A DNA stretch of 64,000 nt from assembly GCF_020524885.1 (NCBI RefSeq), contig NZ_JAIVKJ010000003.1, forward strand, positions 38,501-102,500. The letters run 5' to 3'. A program made the translations under genes and the position numbers. A model generated the notes under the pieces. That model did not search any database. It saw only the letters and a list, made by a program, of their open reading frames with translations, and was not told the DNA's origin. Source of the stretch: Microbulbifer elongatus. Its GTDB lineage: Bacteria; Pseudomonadota; Gammaproteobacteria; Pseudomonadales; Cellvibrionaceae. This document shows, in pieces, positions 18,522-26,828 of the stretch; position 1 is the first letter of the stretch; every line of letters begins with the position of its first letter.

Positions 18522-21101
18522 ATGATTGAGTCACAACTCAAAACCAAGCGTACAATTCTCAGCAGTCTGATTTTCACCCTGATTAACATGCCCGCATTGG
18601 CGCAAACCACTGTGGAAAGTGACCGTCAGGATAACAATGGTCGCGTTCTGGAAAACGTGACGGTAACCGCACAGAAACGCGAGCAGTCCCTGCAGGACGT
18701 GCCGCTATCGGTTTCCGCCATGTCCGGCGAGACAATTCAGGAAGCGGGCATCGAACGCTTCGAAGATTTTTCCGCATACATCCCCAACATGTCGGTTACC
18801 AAGAGCTCCATTTCCGACAAGATCAATATCCGCGGTATGCAGTCTGGTGAGCAGGCCGGTTTTGAGCAGTCCGTGGGTACGTTTGTAAACGGTATTTACC
18901 GCGGTCGTGCGGCACAGTCCCGTTTCGCGTTTGTGGATGTGGAGCGTGTGGAAGTACTGCGCGGTCCGCAGAGTATTCTGTTTGGAAAAAACACCGTTGC
19001 CGGTGCACTGAATATCACCAGCGCGCGCCCCACCGAAGATTTCACAGCGAAACTGAGCGCGAGTTATACCCCCGAGTTCGAACAGAGCGAACTGGAAGGC
19101 ATGGTATCTGGTGAGCTGGCAGACGGTGTCCGCGGTCGCCTGGTGTTGCTGTCCCGCGAGATGGACAAGGGCTGGGTGCACAACGAGTTTTACGATACCA
19201 ACGATCCGCGCAGTGACGAGCTGATGGGCCGTGCCACCCTGGAGTGGGATGTCTCCGACAGTACCGTCATTACCGCAATCGCGGAGAGCGCGGACTTTGA
19301 CATGGGTGCCTTTCCACACGCGACCAAAGTTGCGGGGCCCCTGGCGGCTCTGGGTGCCATCGAGGGTACCGACGTCACCAGCATGGGTAACACCAACCCG
19401 GTACTGAATTTTGGCGCCACCCAGAAAATGGCCGGCAACCACAACGAATTCACCGTAATGAGTGAAACCGAGCTGGATGCCGGCACCCTCAATATCGTTG
19501 CCGGTCACTCGGCCTACGATTACGAGCGCTACCTGGATGCGGACTACTCGCCCCTGGATGGCCTGCGTTTTGACGATACCGAAGACTTTTCCCAGAGCAG
19601 TCTGGAAGTACGTTTCAGCGGCAGCGCCGGTGACAACTTCGAATACATGACGGGCCTCTACTGGCAGCAGCAGGACATGACCGTCGATGGCCTGTCCCTG
19701 TTCAATATCCCGGTGCTGCAGCAGGTACTGCTGGGCGGCTGTGCTGCAGGCGTGGGCGCCATGGGCGGCGACCTGGGCTCTGTCTATGTGGGTGGTGATG
19801 CGGTTGCCACCGGTGCCGGTGTGATCGCGCTTGGCGGCCCGGCCGGGTTGGTAAATTCCTGTGGCACCGCGGCGGCATTTGATGGCATACCAGATGGTGT
19901 GGGCCGTTATGCCCGACTGCAACAGCAGACCGATACCTTGGGTGCCTTTGCGCAGGGTACCTGGCATATCACCGACAGTTTCCGCACGACCCTCGGCCTG
20001 CGTTACACCAGCGAAGAGAAGTCAGCAGACAAGGCCACTTACGCGGTGGACTTCGCCGAACGCAATACCACCCCAACCGAACAGGCCTGGGTAACCGCGG
20101 TGTCCAGTTCGGTGGGTGAATTTACCACGCATAGCTTCAACGCAAATGACCCGGGCATGACGCGCAAGGAAAACAGCCCTACCTGGTCTGTGAACCTGCA
20201 GTACGACCTGAATGACAGTGTTATGGCGTACACCACTCTCTCCACCGGCTTCAAGGCGGGCGGTTTCAACTCCTTCTACATGCGTAGTCCGACCCGCGGC
20301 AACGGCGCCTTCTCTGAAGACGTGAGCTTTGAAGAAGAGAAGGCCACCTCATTTGAAGTCGGTCTTAAGTCATCCCTGCTCGGCGGTGCGGCGGAGCTGA
20401 ATGTGGCCGCATTCCAGACCCGCTTCGAGGACCTGCAGGCGGCCATCTTCAGTGGTAACACCACCTTCGAGGTGCAGAATGCGGCGGAAGCCACTTCCCA
20501 GGGCATCGAGGTGGATGGCCGCTGGATGGTGACTGATAACCTGACTCTGTCCGGTGCGCTGGGCCTGCTGGATTTCTCCTACGACAAATTCCCCAACCAG
20601 GCGTGTACCAGTGCGCAGTTCCTGTCGGAGCGCGAGGCGCTCTACCAGGCCGCGGGCGCTGCAGGTGATATCGCCGGCCAGCTGGGCGCGGCGCTGGGTT
20701 ACAACAACGCGCTGTGTGCCGCTGCGGGCACCAATGACCTCTCCGGTCGCACTGCAGCCAATGCCCCTGACACCACAGCTTCCCTCTCGGCCAGTCATTA
20801 CCTCCCACTGGGTAACTACGAGCTGAAATCGAATTTTGCGGTCAACTACTACAGCGATACCTATCGCTCGGACGACCTGGATCCGATCAGCCTGGAGCAG
20901 GGCAAGGCGTTTGTGAATGCGGGTCTGATCTTCATGCCGGTGGATGGTAGCTGGCAGGTCGCCCTGACCGGGAAAAACCTCACCGACCGCGATCACTTCA
21001 ATTACATCAACGACGTGCCGCTGTTCGCCGGAGCGCATAACTACATGCCACTGGCCGGTCGCTCCTGGAACGTCAAGTTCAGCTATACCCTGGGTGATTA
21101 A
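18522..21101 (+). CDS. TonB-dependent outer-membrane receptor
   Basis: 859 residues. A signal peptide ends near PALA-Q (residue 27), a TonB-box-like 'NVTVTAQKREQ' lies at 45-55, the plug domain contains 'VERVEVLRGPQSILFGKNTVAGALNITS', and a 22-strand barrel follows, ending 'LAGRSWNVKFSYTLGD' with the expected aromatic/hydrophobic C-terminal strand. It imports a substrate across the outer membrane using TonB energy. Extracellular loops contain paired cysteines. Receptors of this type in Cellvibrionales and sphingomonads often take up hydrophobic or aromatic compounds, and the downstream alcohol dehydrogenase, epimerase and cupin genes on the same strand support an organic substrate rather than a siderophore. 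Confidence 0.95.
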   Translation: MIESQLKTKRTILSSLIFTLINMPALAQTTVESDRQDNNGRVLENVTVTAQKREQSLQDVPLSVSAMSGETIQEAGIERFEDFSAYIPNMSVTKSSISDKINIRGMQSGEQAGFEQSVGTFVNGIYRGRAAQSRFAFVDVERVEVLRGPQSILFGKNTVAGALNITSARPTEDFTAKLSASYTPEFEQSELEGMVSGELADGVRGRLVLLSREMDKGWVHNEFYDTNDPRSDELMGRATLEWDVSDSTVITAIAESADFDMGAFPHATKVAGPLAALGAIEGTDVTSMGNTNPVLNFGATQKMAGNHNEFTVMSETELDAGTLNIVAGHSAYDYERYLDADYSPLDGLRFDDTEDFSQSSLEVRFSGSAGDNFEYMTGLYWQQQDMTVDGLSLFNIPVLQQVLLGGCAAGVGAMGGDLGSVYVGGDAVATGAGVIALGGPAGLVNSCGTAAAFDGIPDGVGRYARLQQQTDTLGAFAQGTWHITDSFRTTLGLRYTSEEKSADKATYAVDFAERNTTPTEQAWVTAVSSSVGEFTTHSFNANDPGMTRKENSPTWSVNLQYDLNDSVMAYTTLSTGFKAGGFNSFYMRSPTRGNGAFSEDVSFEEEKATSFEVGLKSSLLGGAAELNVAAFQTRFEDLQAAIFSGNTTFEVQNAAEATSQGIEVDGRWMVTDNLTLSGALGLLDFSYDKFPNQACTSAQFLSEREALYQAAGAAGDIAGQLGAALGYNNALCAAAGTNDLSGRTAANAPDTTASLSASHYLPLGNYELKSNFAVNYYSDTYRSDDLDPISLEQGKAFVNAGLIFMPVDGSWQVALTGKNLTDRDHFNYINDVPLFAGAHNYMPLAGRSWNVKFSYTLGD

Positions 21102-21111
21102 TTGCATGCTG

Positions 21112-21140
21112 GCAGCGGCGCCCCTGCGCGCCGTTGCTGC
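21112..21140 (+). other. GC-rich intercistronic hairpin
   Basis: Between the TonB receptor stop and the dehydrogenase start, GCAGC and GGCGC pair with GCGCC and GCTGC across a small bulge. No T-run follows, so it is more likely an mRNA-stabilising or processing hairpin that would allow high receptor and lower enzyme expression than a terminator. Confidence 0.4.
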
Positions 21141-21183
21141 GCTTTGACACCATCAACGATAAAAATAAATTCGAGAAAACATT

Positions 21184-22245
21184 ATGCAAACCATGGAATC
21201 CGTGGTGCTGCGCAACGGCGCCATTCAGCTGGAAACCGTCGACATTCCACAACCGGGACCGGGGCAGGTACTGGTGAAATCCCTCGCCTGTGGAATCTGC
21301 GGCTCCGACCTGCACCTGACTCGTCACAGTGACGAAGTATTCGACCTCTACAAAAAGATGGGCTTGATGCCGGCGGAACTCGAAGTCAACCCGGACATCA
21401 TGCTGGGCCATGAATTCAGTGCAGAGGTCGTGGCCTATGGTCCGGAAACCCAGGGTGCCCTGGCGGTGGGCTCCAAGGTCACCAGTGTACCCATTCTGAT
21501 GTCCCAGAACGGCGCGGGTATTGGGGTAACCCCCGGTGTGAACGGTGCCTATTCCGAATATTTCCTGCTCGACGAAGCGCTGATGCTGCCACTGCCGGAA
21601 GGGGTTTCCCCGCAGGCGGCGGCGATCACCGAGCCGCTCGCCGTCGGACTGCATTCGGTTAATCGCTCGGATATAGGCGAAAACGAGGTGGCGCTGGTAG
21701 CCGGCTGTGGCCCTATCGGGCTTGCTGTCATTGCCGCTCTGCGTCTGCGCGGTGTGCGACACATCGTTGCCTCCGACCCGCAGGCCTCCAGCCGCGAAAT
21801 GGCGCTGGAATTCGGTGCCACTGAAGCGGTAGACCCGACCAGCGACGATGAAGTCGCGAAAGCCGCCGCACTGGCCGGTGATAACCAGGTAGTGATTTTT
21901 GAATGTGTGGGAATCCACACGCTGCTGGATGGGTTTATTCGCCGTGCCCCGCCCAAGGCCCGCCTCGTAGTGACCGGGGTACACACCGCGGAAACACCGG
22001 TGAATTTCGCCTTCGCACTGGTGAAGGAAATGGATATCCGCTTTACCTACTACTACACACCGGAAGAATTTGCCGAATGCCTTAATCGTATCGCCAAGGG
22101 CCAGGTCAACTGGAAGGCATTGTGGACCGGCACCGTGGGTATCGATGGGGTGCCGGGTGCGTTCAAAACCCTGATGCAACCCAACTCCCACATCAAAGTC
22201 ATTGTTGAACCGTGGCGCGCGGGCGAACTTGAGCACGCAAAGTAA
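21184..22245 (+). CDS. Zinc-type medium-chain alcohol dehydrogenase
   Basis: 353 residues, MDR superfamily. Catalytic-zinc features are present: 'CGICGSDLH' (Cys39), 'GHEF' (His76/Glu77) and 'TEP' (Glu150). The nucleotide-binding motif is 'GCGPIGL' (174-180). The loop that usually carries four cysteines for a structural zinc (about 95-125) contains none, so this is a one-zinc variant. It would oxidise an alcohol or reduce a carbonyl using NAD(P). A second ATG three codons in is possible. It is the second gene of the TonB receptor operon; the stop codon lies inside the decamer repeat at 22241-22310. Confidence 0.92.
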   Translation: MQTMESVVLRNGAIQLETVDIPQPGPGQVLVKSLACGICGSDLHLTRHSDEVFDLYKKMGLMPAELEVNPDIMLGHEFSAEVVAYGPETQGALAVGSKVTSVPILMSQNGAGIGVTPGVNGAYSEYFLLDEALMLPLPEGVSPQAAAITEPLAVGLHSVNRSDIGENEVALVAGCGPIGLAVIAALRLRGVRHIVASDPQASSREMALEFGATEAVDPTSDDEVAKAAALAGDNQVVIFECVGIHTLLDGFIRRAPPKARLVVTGVHTAETPVNFAFALVKEMDIRFTYYYTPEEFAECLNRIAKGQVNWKALWTGTVGIDGVPGAFKTLMQPNSHIKVIVEPWRAGELEHAK

Positions 22246-22310
22246 CGCAAGGGAATGCAAGGGAATACAAGGGAATACAAGGGAATACAAGGGAATACAA
22301 AGTAACGCGA
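22241..22310 (+). repeat. Decamer tandem repeat between dehydrogenase and epimerase genes
   Basis: Four perfect copies of gggaatacaa (22261-22300) are preceded by one variant (gggaatgcaa, 22251-22260) and flanked by two related decamers, agtaacgcaa (22241-22250) and agtaacgcga (22301-22310). The array starts in the stop codon of the dehydrogenase gene and ends right at the GAGG ribosome site (22309-22312) of the epimerase gene. Copy-number change would alter the distance between the two cistrons in 10-bp steps. Confidence 0.9.
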
Positions 22311-22320
22311 GGTAATTCCA

Positions 22321-23301
22321 ATGAAAAATGTATTTGTAACCGGTGCCGGCGGCTTTATCGGCCGCCACCTGGTGGCGCAATTACTGGAGCAGGGCTGCAA
22401 TGTGATCGCGTTGATGCTGCCCGGCGAGCCTGTACCACAATCCTGGGGCGATCGCGTGCGCACCGTCACCGGGGATGTGCGAAAGCTCGATGCCGTCAGC
22501 GAAGAAATTGGTGCGGTCGACACAATCTTTCACCTGGCGGCGGTGGTGAGCGATTGGGGATCGCGCCAGGAACATGTGGATATCACCGTGCGTGGTACCG
22601 AGCAGGCAATTTTACTGGCGCTCAAGTGGGATGCCCGCTTTGTAGTCACCACTAGTATCGCCGCATTTGCCAGTGCCATGGGCAGTGGCAGGTTGGACGA
22701 GTCAACACCTCGCGGCGTGCCTTCCTCCAGCTACGAGTTCGCCAAACAACAGCAGGAAGATGTCACGCTGCAAGCGGTACGCGAGCGCGGCTTGCATGCG
22801 GTGATTATCCGGCCGGCTAATGTGTATGGCGTCGGCAGTGTGTGGGTCAATCGTTTCCATGAATTCCTGTCCGAGAAAAAACCAGCGCTGATGGGTAGTG
22901 GCGAATGGGACGCGGGCCTGGTACACGTGCGCAACCTGGTTAATGCAATGACCCTGGCTGGTAGCAAAGACGGTATCGGGAGCGGGGAGATCTTTGTGAT
23001 ATCCGACGGCCAGGGAGTGACCTGGAAGCAATATCTCAATGCGCTGTCACAAACGCTGTCTCTACCCCAACCCAAAAGTATTCCCAATGGCGTCGCGCGC
23101 ATACTGGCTCCGGTTCTGGAATTTTTCGGCAAACTATTCGGGCTAAAGAAGGCGCCTCCGGTGACGCGTCTGGCTTATCGCCTGACCGGTGTCGAGAGCA
23201 TCTTTGATGCGAGCAAAGCGCAAAAACTTCTCGGATATCAGCCATCCGTCACGCTTGACGAAGCCATGCAGGAAATTCGTCAAGCTTACTCCAAAGCATA
23301 A
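22321..23301 (+). CDS. NAD-dependent epimerase/dehydratase (extended SDR)
   Basis: 326 residues. The N-terminal Rossmann motif is 'TGAGGFIG' (7-14); the catalytic set Ser112, Tyr138 and Lys142 (Y-E-F-A-K) is intact. The sequence has the extended-SDR layout ('HLAAVVSDWG', 'IIRPANVYG') shared by sugar epimerases and 3-beta-hydroxysteroid dehydrogenase-like enzymes. Near 245-275 a hydrophobic stretch ('ARILAPVLEFFGKLFGL') may sit on the membrane, as in 3-beta-HSD-like members. It probably oxidises or epimerises a hydroxyl group on the imported substrate or its breakdown product. The start is fixed by GAGG 8 bases upstream. Confidence 0.88.
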   Translation: MKNVFVTGAGGFIGRHLVAQLLEQGCNVIALMLPGEPVPQSWGDRVRTVTGDVRKLDAVSEEIGAVDTIFHLAAVVSDWGSRQEHVDITVRGTEQAILLALKWDARFVVTTSIAAFASAMGSGRLDESTPRGVPSSSYEFAKQQQEDVTLQAVRERGLHAVIIRPANVYGVGSVWVNRFHEFLSEKKPALMGSGEWDAGLVHVRNLVNAMTLAGSKDGIGSGEIFVISDGQGVTWKQYLNALSQTLSLPQPKSIPNGVARILAPVLEFFGKLFGLKKAPPVTRLAYRLTGVESIFDASKAQKLLGYQPSVTLDEAMQEIRQAYSKA

Positions 23302-23338
23302 AAACTGAAGCTCGCCCCGAGCATAAGAGGAAAATATT

Positions 23339-23845
23339 ATGGTACTTCCATTGCCTATTCATCCGCAGGACTCCCTGCTGACCCTGGACACTAGCAAACT
23401 TCCCCTGATCCGAGATGTTTTGCCGGGCGTGCATGTCTATCCCTGTTTCCTGGATGCCGAGAACGGCGTCTGGGTATTGCGCGTGTTGTTTGAGCCGGGC
23501 GTTACCCTACCCAAGCACTTTCATACTGGGGCCGTGCATTTGTATACCATGACAGGCAGCTGGCACTACGTGGAATACCCGGAGCAGCCGCAAACTGCAG
23601 GCAGCTACCTGTACGAGCCGGGTGGTTCCATTCACCAGCTGCACGTTCCGGAAAGCAACACAGAAGTGACCGACACCTTCATGATGGTGACCGGCGCCAA
23701 TATCAATTTCGACGAAAACGACGAGTTCATGAATGTGATGGACGCCGGCTGGATTGAAATGATGATCCGCGAAGCCGCCAAGGCGCAGGGCATAGTGCCC
23801 CGTTATATCAAGCCGGCAGTAGGCGCGGGTTACGCCGACGAGTGA
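23339..23845 (+). CDS. Cupin, 2,4'-dihydroxyacetophenone dioxygenase-like
   Basis: 168 residues, single cupin domain. Motif 1 reads 'LPKHFHTGAVHLYTMTG' with probable metal ligands His60 and His62, and motif 2 'GSYLYEPGGSIHQLHVP' with His99. The overall sequence resembles the 2,4'-dihydroxyacetophenone dioxygenase family, whose characterised members cleave the side chain of hydroxyacetophenones to 4-hydroxybenzoate and formate; whether this member has that activity is unproven. It is a paralogue of the cupin at 29093-29638. Last gene of the TonB receptor operon; a terminator follows at 23901. Confidence 0.82.
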   Translation: MVLPLPIHPQDSLLTLDTSKLPLIRDVLPGVHVYPCFLDAENGVWVLRVLFEPGVTLPKHFHTGAVHLYTMTGSWHYVEYPEQPQTAGSYLYEPGGSIHQLHVPESNTEVTDTFMMVTGANINFDENDEFMNVMDAGWIEMMIREAAKAQGIVPRYIKPAVGAGYADE

Positions 23846-23900
23846 TCGCCTTGACCTGAAAGCAAGCGTCTTCACACAACTTTCCATACTGTGGTGTATT

Positions 23901-23933
23901 GCGGCCTTTTTACGAAAGGAAGGCCGCCTTTTT
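23901..23933 (+). terminator. Intrinsic terminator of the TonB receptor operon
   Basis: Stem GCGGCCTT/AAGGCCGC with an 11-base loop, followed by CTTTTT. It lies 55 bp after the cupin stop. Just downstream, 23941-23958 has a perfect 7-bp inverted repeat CATTTGC/GCAAATG, a possible operator for the DUF3604 operon starting at 23994. Confidence 0.82.
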
Positions 23934-23993
23934 CACACTTCATTTGCGCAGGCAAATGGCAAATCCGCAAAAATTTAATAACGAGAGAATCGG

Positions 23994-25907
23994 ATGCGAT
24001 TGATTTCTGGTGCCTGCCTACTGGCGCTTGGTCTGGCCGGCTGTGGTGAGCAGGTGGCGAATAACAACGAACTGTCCGGCGGCAAAGCAGAAACGGAACA
24101 GGCGGTAACTGATGGGGCGCACGCGGGGCCGGAGAATAACCCCAGCGAGGCCCGAGCCGCCGGTATCGCTGAACAGGTTTACTTTGGAAATTTTCACGTT
24201 CACACCAGCTATTCCTTCGATGCCCTGACCAACGGCGCCAATACCACACCGGCTGACGCCTACCGCTGGGCCAAGGGCGAAGCCATTCCCGCAGCGGCGG
24301 CTGCCGGGGTGATGCAGATCAAGCGCCCGCTGGATTTCTACGCGGTTTCCGACCACTCGGAATACCTTGGTGTATTCAAAAAAATGCAGGATCCGAATAA
24401 CCCCGCGAGCAAACTGCCGATCGCCAGTGAAATTACTTCCAAGGACAAGAAGGTCGCGTTTGACGCCTACGCACGGGTGTTGGACACCATGTCCCCGGGC
24501 AAGGCAGACCCGGCCCTTGCAGACCCCTCCATCATGAAGCCGATCTGGCGGGAAGTGGTGGATACTGCAGATGAATACAATGAGCCGGGAAAATTCACTA
24601 CCTTTCCCGCGTTTGAATGGACCTCCACACCGGACATGCGAAACCTGCATCGGGTAGTGGTATTCGAATCTTCCAAAGGGGTTCCAGAGCTGCCATTCAG
24701 TACCAACGAATCTGAAGACCCACAAGACCTGTGGAAATACATGGATCGCGCCCGCGCCAACGGTGCCACGTTGCTGGCCATCAGCCACAACGGCAATGCC
24801 AGCGACGGCCTGATGTTCCCTACCGCAACCGCGGACGGCGAGCCGCTGTCGGCGGAGTATATCGAAGCGCGCCTCGCTAATGAGCCGCTGTATGAAGTGA
24901 GCCAGATCAAGGGTTCCTCGGAAACCCATCCGTTGCTGTCGCCGAACGACGAGTTTGCCGGCTTTGAACTGTGGGACTACCTGCTGTCCGCAAGTACCGC
25001 GGCGGTGCCGGAAAAAAAAAAGGGCGGCTACGCACGCCAAGCTTATCTCGATGGATTGTCGATGGCCGCAGACGGACGTGGCAATCCCTACAAATTCGGT
25101 TTGATCGGCGATTCCGATACCCACAATGCAGCGGCCTCGGTGGAAGAAGACAACCACACCGGCAAATTCGCTTTTGAAGCTACACCCGATAAACGCCTCG
25201 ATGGCCCGCTTCCCGGTGACGACATCAACAATCGCCGTGTACGCGAGTTCAGCTCTGGTGGTCTCGCGGCTGTGTGGGCACCGGAAAATACTCGCGAGGC
25301 AATCTACGCGGCGTTGATGCGCAAGGAAACCTATGCAACCTCCGGCACTCGCATGAAACTGCGCTTCTTCGGCGGTTGGGATTTTAGCGATGACACCCTC
25401 AGTAAAGCCGACTGGTTGCAACAGGCCTACGACGCAGGCGTACCCATGGGTGGCGATTTGCCCAGCGCAGGCGGCGGTAAAAAGCCGGTATTCCTGATCA
25501 GCGCCATGAAAGACAGTGCCGGTGCAAACCTGGATCGTATTCAGGTGGTGAAAGGCTGGGTCGAAGATGGCGAACAGCACGAAGCGATTTTTGATGTGGC
25601 TCTGTCTGATGGCCGCGTTGCCGATGCAGACGGCAAGGTGGCACCGGTGGGCAATACTGTCGACCCGGTCAACGCAACTTACACCAACGAGATCGGTGAC
25701 GCTCAGCTGTCGGTGGTATGGCGAGACGATAAGTTCCACCCTCAGCAGCACGCCTTCTACTACGTACGCGTGCTGGAAATCCCGACGCCGCGCTGGTCCA
25801 CCTATGATGCCAAGGCACTGGGGCGAAAACCCCGCGAAGACCTTCCGGTATCGATTCAGGAGCGCGCCTGGAGTTCACCCATCTGGTACACGCCGCAAGC
25901 GCGGTAA
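23994..25907 (+). CDS. DUF3604 lipoprotein, PHP-like predicted hydrolase
   Basis: 637 residues. The lipobox GLAGC gives Cys17, so it is anchored to a membrane outside the cytoplasm. The DUF3604 core begins 'YFGNFHVHTSYSFDA' (His68, His70) and continues 'DFYAVSDHSEYLG' (Asp120, His121); these match the metal-binding HxH and D-H positions of PHP-type phosphoesterases. 'LIGDSDTHNAAAS' further on adds another His/Asp pair. The reaction and substrate are unknown for the whole family. It is a full-length paralogue of the truncated gene at the window start. It leads an operon with a parvulin and a HupE-type permease, which could assist folding and metal supply. Confidence 0.92.
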   Translation: MRLISGACLLALGLAGCGEQVANNNELSGGKAETEQAVTDGAHAGPENNPSEARAAGIAEQVYFGNFHVHTSYSFDALTNGANTTPADAYRWAKGEAIPAAAAAGVMQIKRPLDFYAVSDHSEYLGVFKKMQDPNNPASKLPIASEITSKDKKVAFDAYARVLDTMSPGKADPALADPSIMKPIWREVVDTADEYNEPGKFTTFPAFEWTSTPDMRNLHRVVVFESSKGVPELPFSTNESEDPQDLWKYMDRARANGATLLAISHNGNASDGLMFPTATADGEPLSAEYIEARLANEPLYEVSQIKGSSETHPLLSPNDEFAGFELWDYLLSASTAAVPEKKKGGYARQAYLDGLSMAADGRGNPYKFGLIGDSDTHNAAASVEEDNHTGKFAFEATPDKRLDGPLPGDDINNRRVREFSSGGLAAVWAPENTREAIYAALMRKETYATSGTRMKLRFFGGWDFSDDTLSKADWLQQAYDAGVPMGGDLPSAGGGKKPVFLISAMKDSAGANLDRIQVVKGWVEDGEQHEAIFDVALSDGRVADADGKVAPVGNTVDPVNATYTNEIGDAQLSVVWRDDKFHPQQHAFYYVRVLEIPTPRWSTYDAKALGRKPREDLPVSIQERAWSSPIWYTPQAR

Positions 25908-25946
25908 TTTATCGAATGGGTTGTTGACGATGATCGAGTGGTTGAT

Positions 25947-26828
25947 ATGAATTTGAAAAAAGTCCGATTGCTGCGCGACCCCCTGCTGCACTTCACTTTG
26001 ATTGGCGGCTTGCTGTTCGCCATTGATGGCCTGTTTGGCGGCAACGCAGACGCGGAAGAGATCGTGATTACGCCAAGCCGGATCGAGCACCTTGCGGCAG
26101 TGTTTGAGCGAAGCTGGCAGCGCCCGCCGAGCGATGAGGAAATGCAGAAGCTGGTGGACAACTTCGTGCGCGAGGAAGTGCTTTACCGCGAGGCACTGAA
26201 ACTCGGCCTGGAAGCCGACGATACGGTAGTTCGCCGGCGCCTACGGCTGAAAATGGAATTCCTCGCGCGGGATCTGGTAGACGGTATAGAGCCGGAACTC
26301 GAGGTTCTGCGACAGTTTTACCGGGACAACGAGCATCGCTATCTGCTTCCGGCGCGGCTGAGCTTCCGTCAGATATATTTTAATGATGATCGACGGGCGG
26401 AACCTGAGCAGGATGCGGAGATGGCCCTTGTCGCGCTGGCCGATGGAGCGGAATGGGCGACCACCGGTGACAGTCACTTGTTACCGCGACAGTTCACTCA
26501 GGCCTCATTGGAAGAAGTGAATAAACAACTGGGTACTGGATTCGCTGAAGAGTTGCTTGGCCAGCCTCGGGGACAGTGGGTGGGCCCCGTGCATTCAGAA
26601 TACGGCGTGCATCTCGTATTCGTAGAGGAATACACCGCGCAGGCCAGCGCGGATTTTACCAGTGTCCGGTCGCAGGTGCTACGTGACTGGCAGGCGCAAG
26701 CCCACGGCGATGCACTGGAGAGCCAGTATCGCCAGTTGCGCCAAGGCTATCGTGTACGTATGGACGTTGATCCCAGTGTACGGGAGCTTGCCAGTGCAGA
26801 ACCCACAGACGAGGTGGCTGCGCGATGA
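25947..26828 (+). CDS. PpiC-type (parvulin) peptidyl-prolyl isomerase, membrane anchored
   Basis: About 293 residues from ATG 25947; a GTG at 25938 would add three residues but the ATG gives the more usual 'MNLKKVRLLRDPLLHF' beginning. One N-terminal membrane helix (about 15-32) anchors the protein to the inner membrane, facing the periplasm. A SurA/PpiD-like helical chaperone region ('VDNFVREEVLYREALKLGL') is followed by a short parvulin domain ('RLSFRQIYF', 'GQWVGPVHSEYGVHLVFVEEY'). It would assist folding of exported proteins. It sits between the DUF3604 gene and hupE, overlapping hupE by 4 bp. Confidence 0.85.
   Translation: MNLKKVRLLRDPLLHFTLIGGLLFAIDGLFGGNADAEEIVITPSRIEHLAAVFERSWQRPPSDEEMQKLVDNFVREEVLYREALKLGLEADDTVVRRRLRLKMEFLARDLVDGIEPELEVLRQFYRDNEHRYLLPARLSFRQIYFNDDRRAEPEQDAEMALVALADGAEWATTGDSHLLPRQFTQASLEEVNKQLGTGFAEELLGQPRGQWVGPVHSEYGVHLVFVEEYTAQASADFTSVRSQVLRDWQAQAHGDALESQYRQLRQGYRVRMDVDPSVRELASAEPTDEVAAR

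Noticed and set aside
18705..19967. 420-codon minus-strand frame inside the TonB receptor gene
   Set aside because: Antisense shadow of a recognisable TonB receptor.
22241..22310. CRISPR array
   Set aside because: The repeats are 10 bp and contiguous without spacers, and no cas gene is present.
24018..25751. 577-codon minus-strand frame opposite the DUF3604 lipoprotein gene
   Set aside because: Antisense shadow; the plus-strand protein has a lipobox and family motifs, the minus frame has none.
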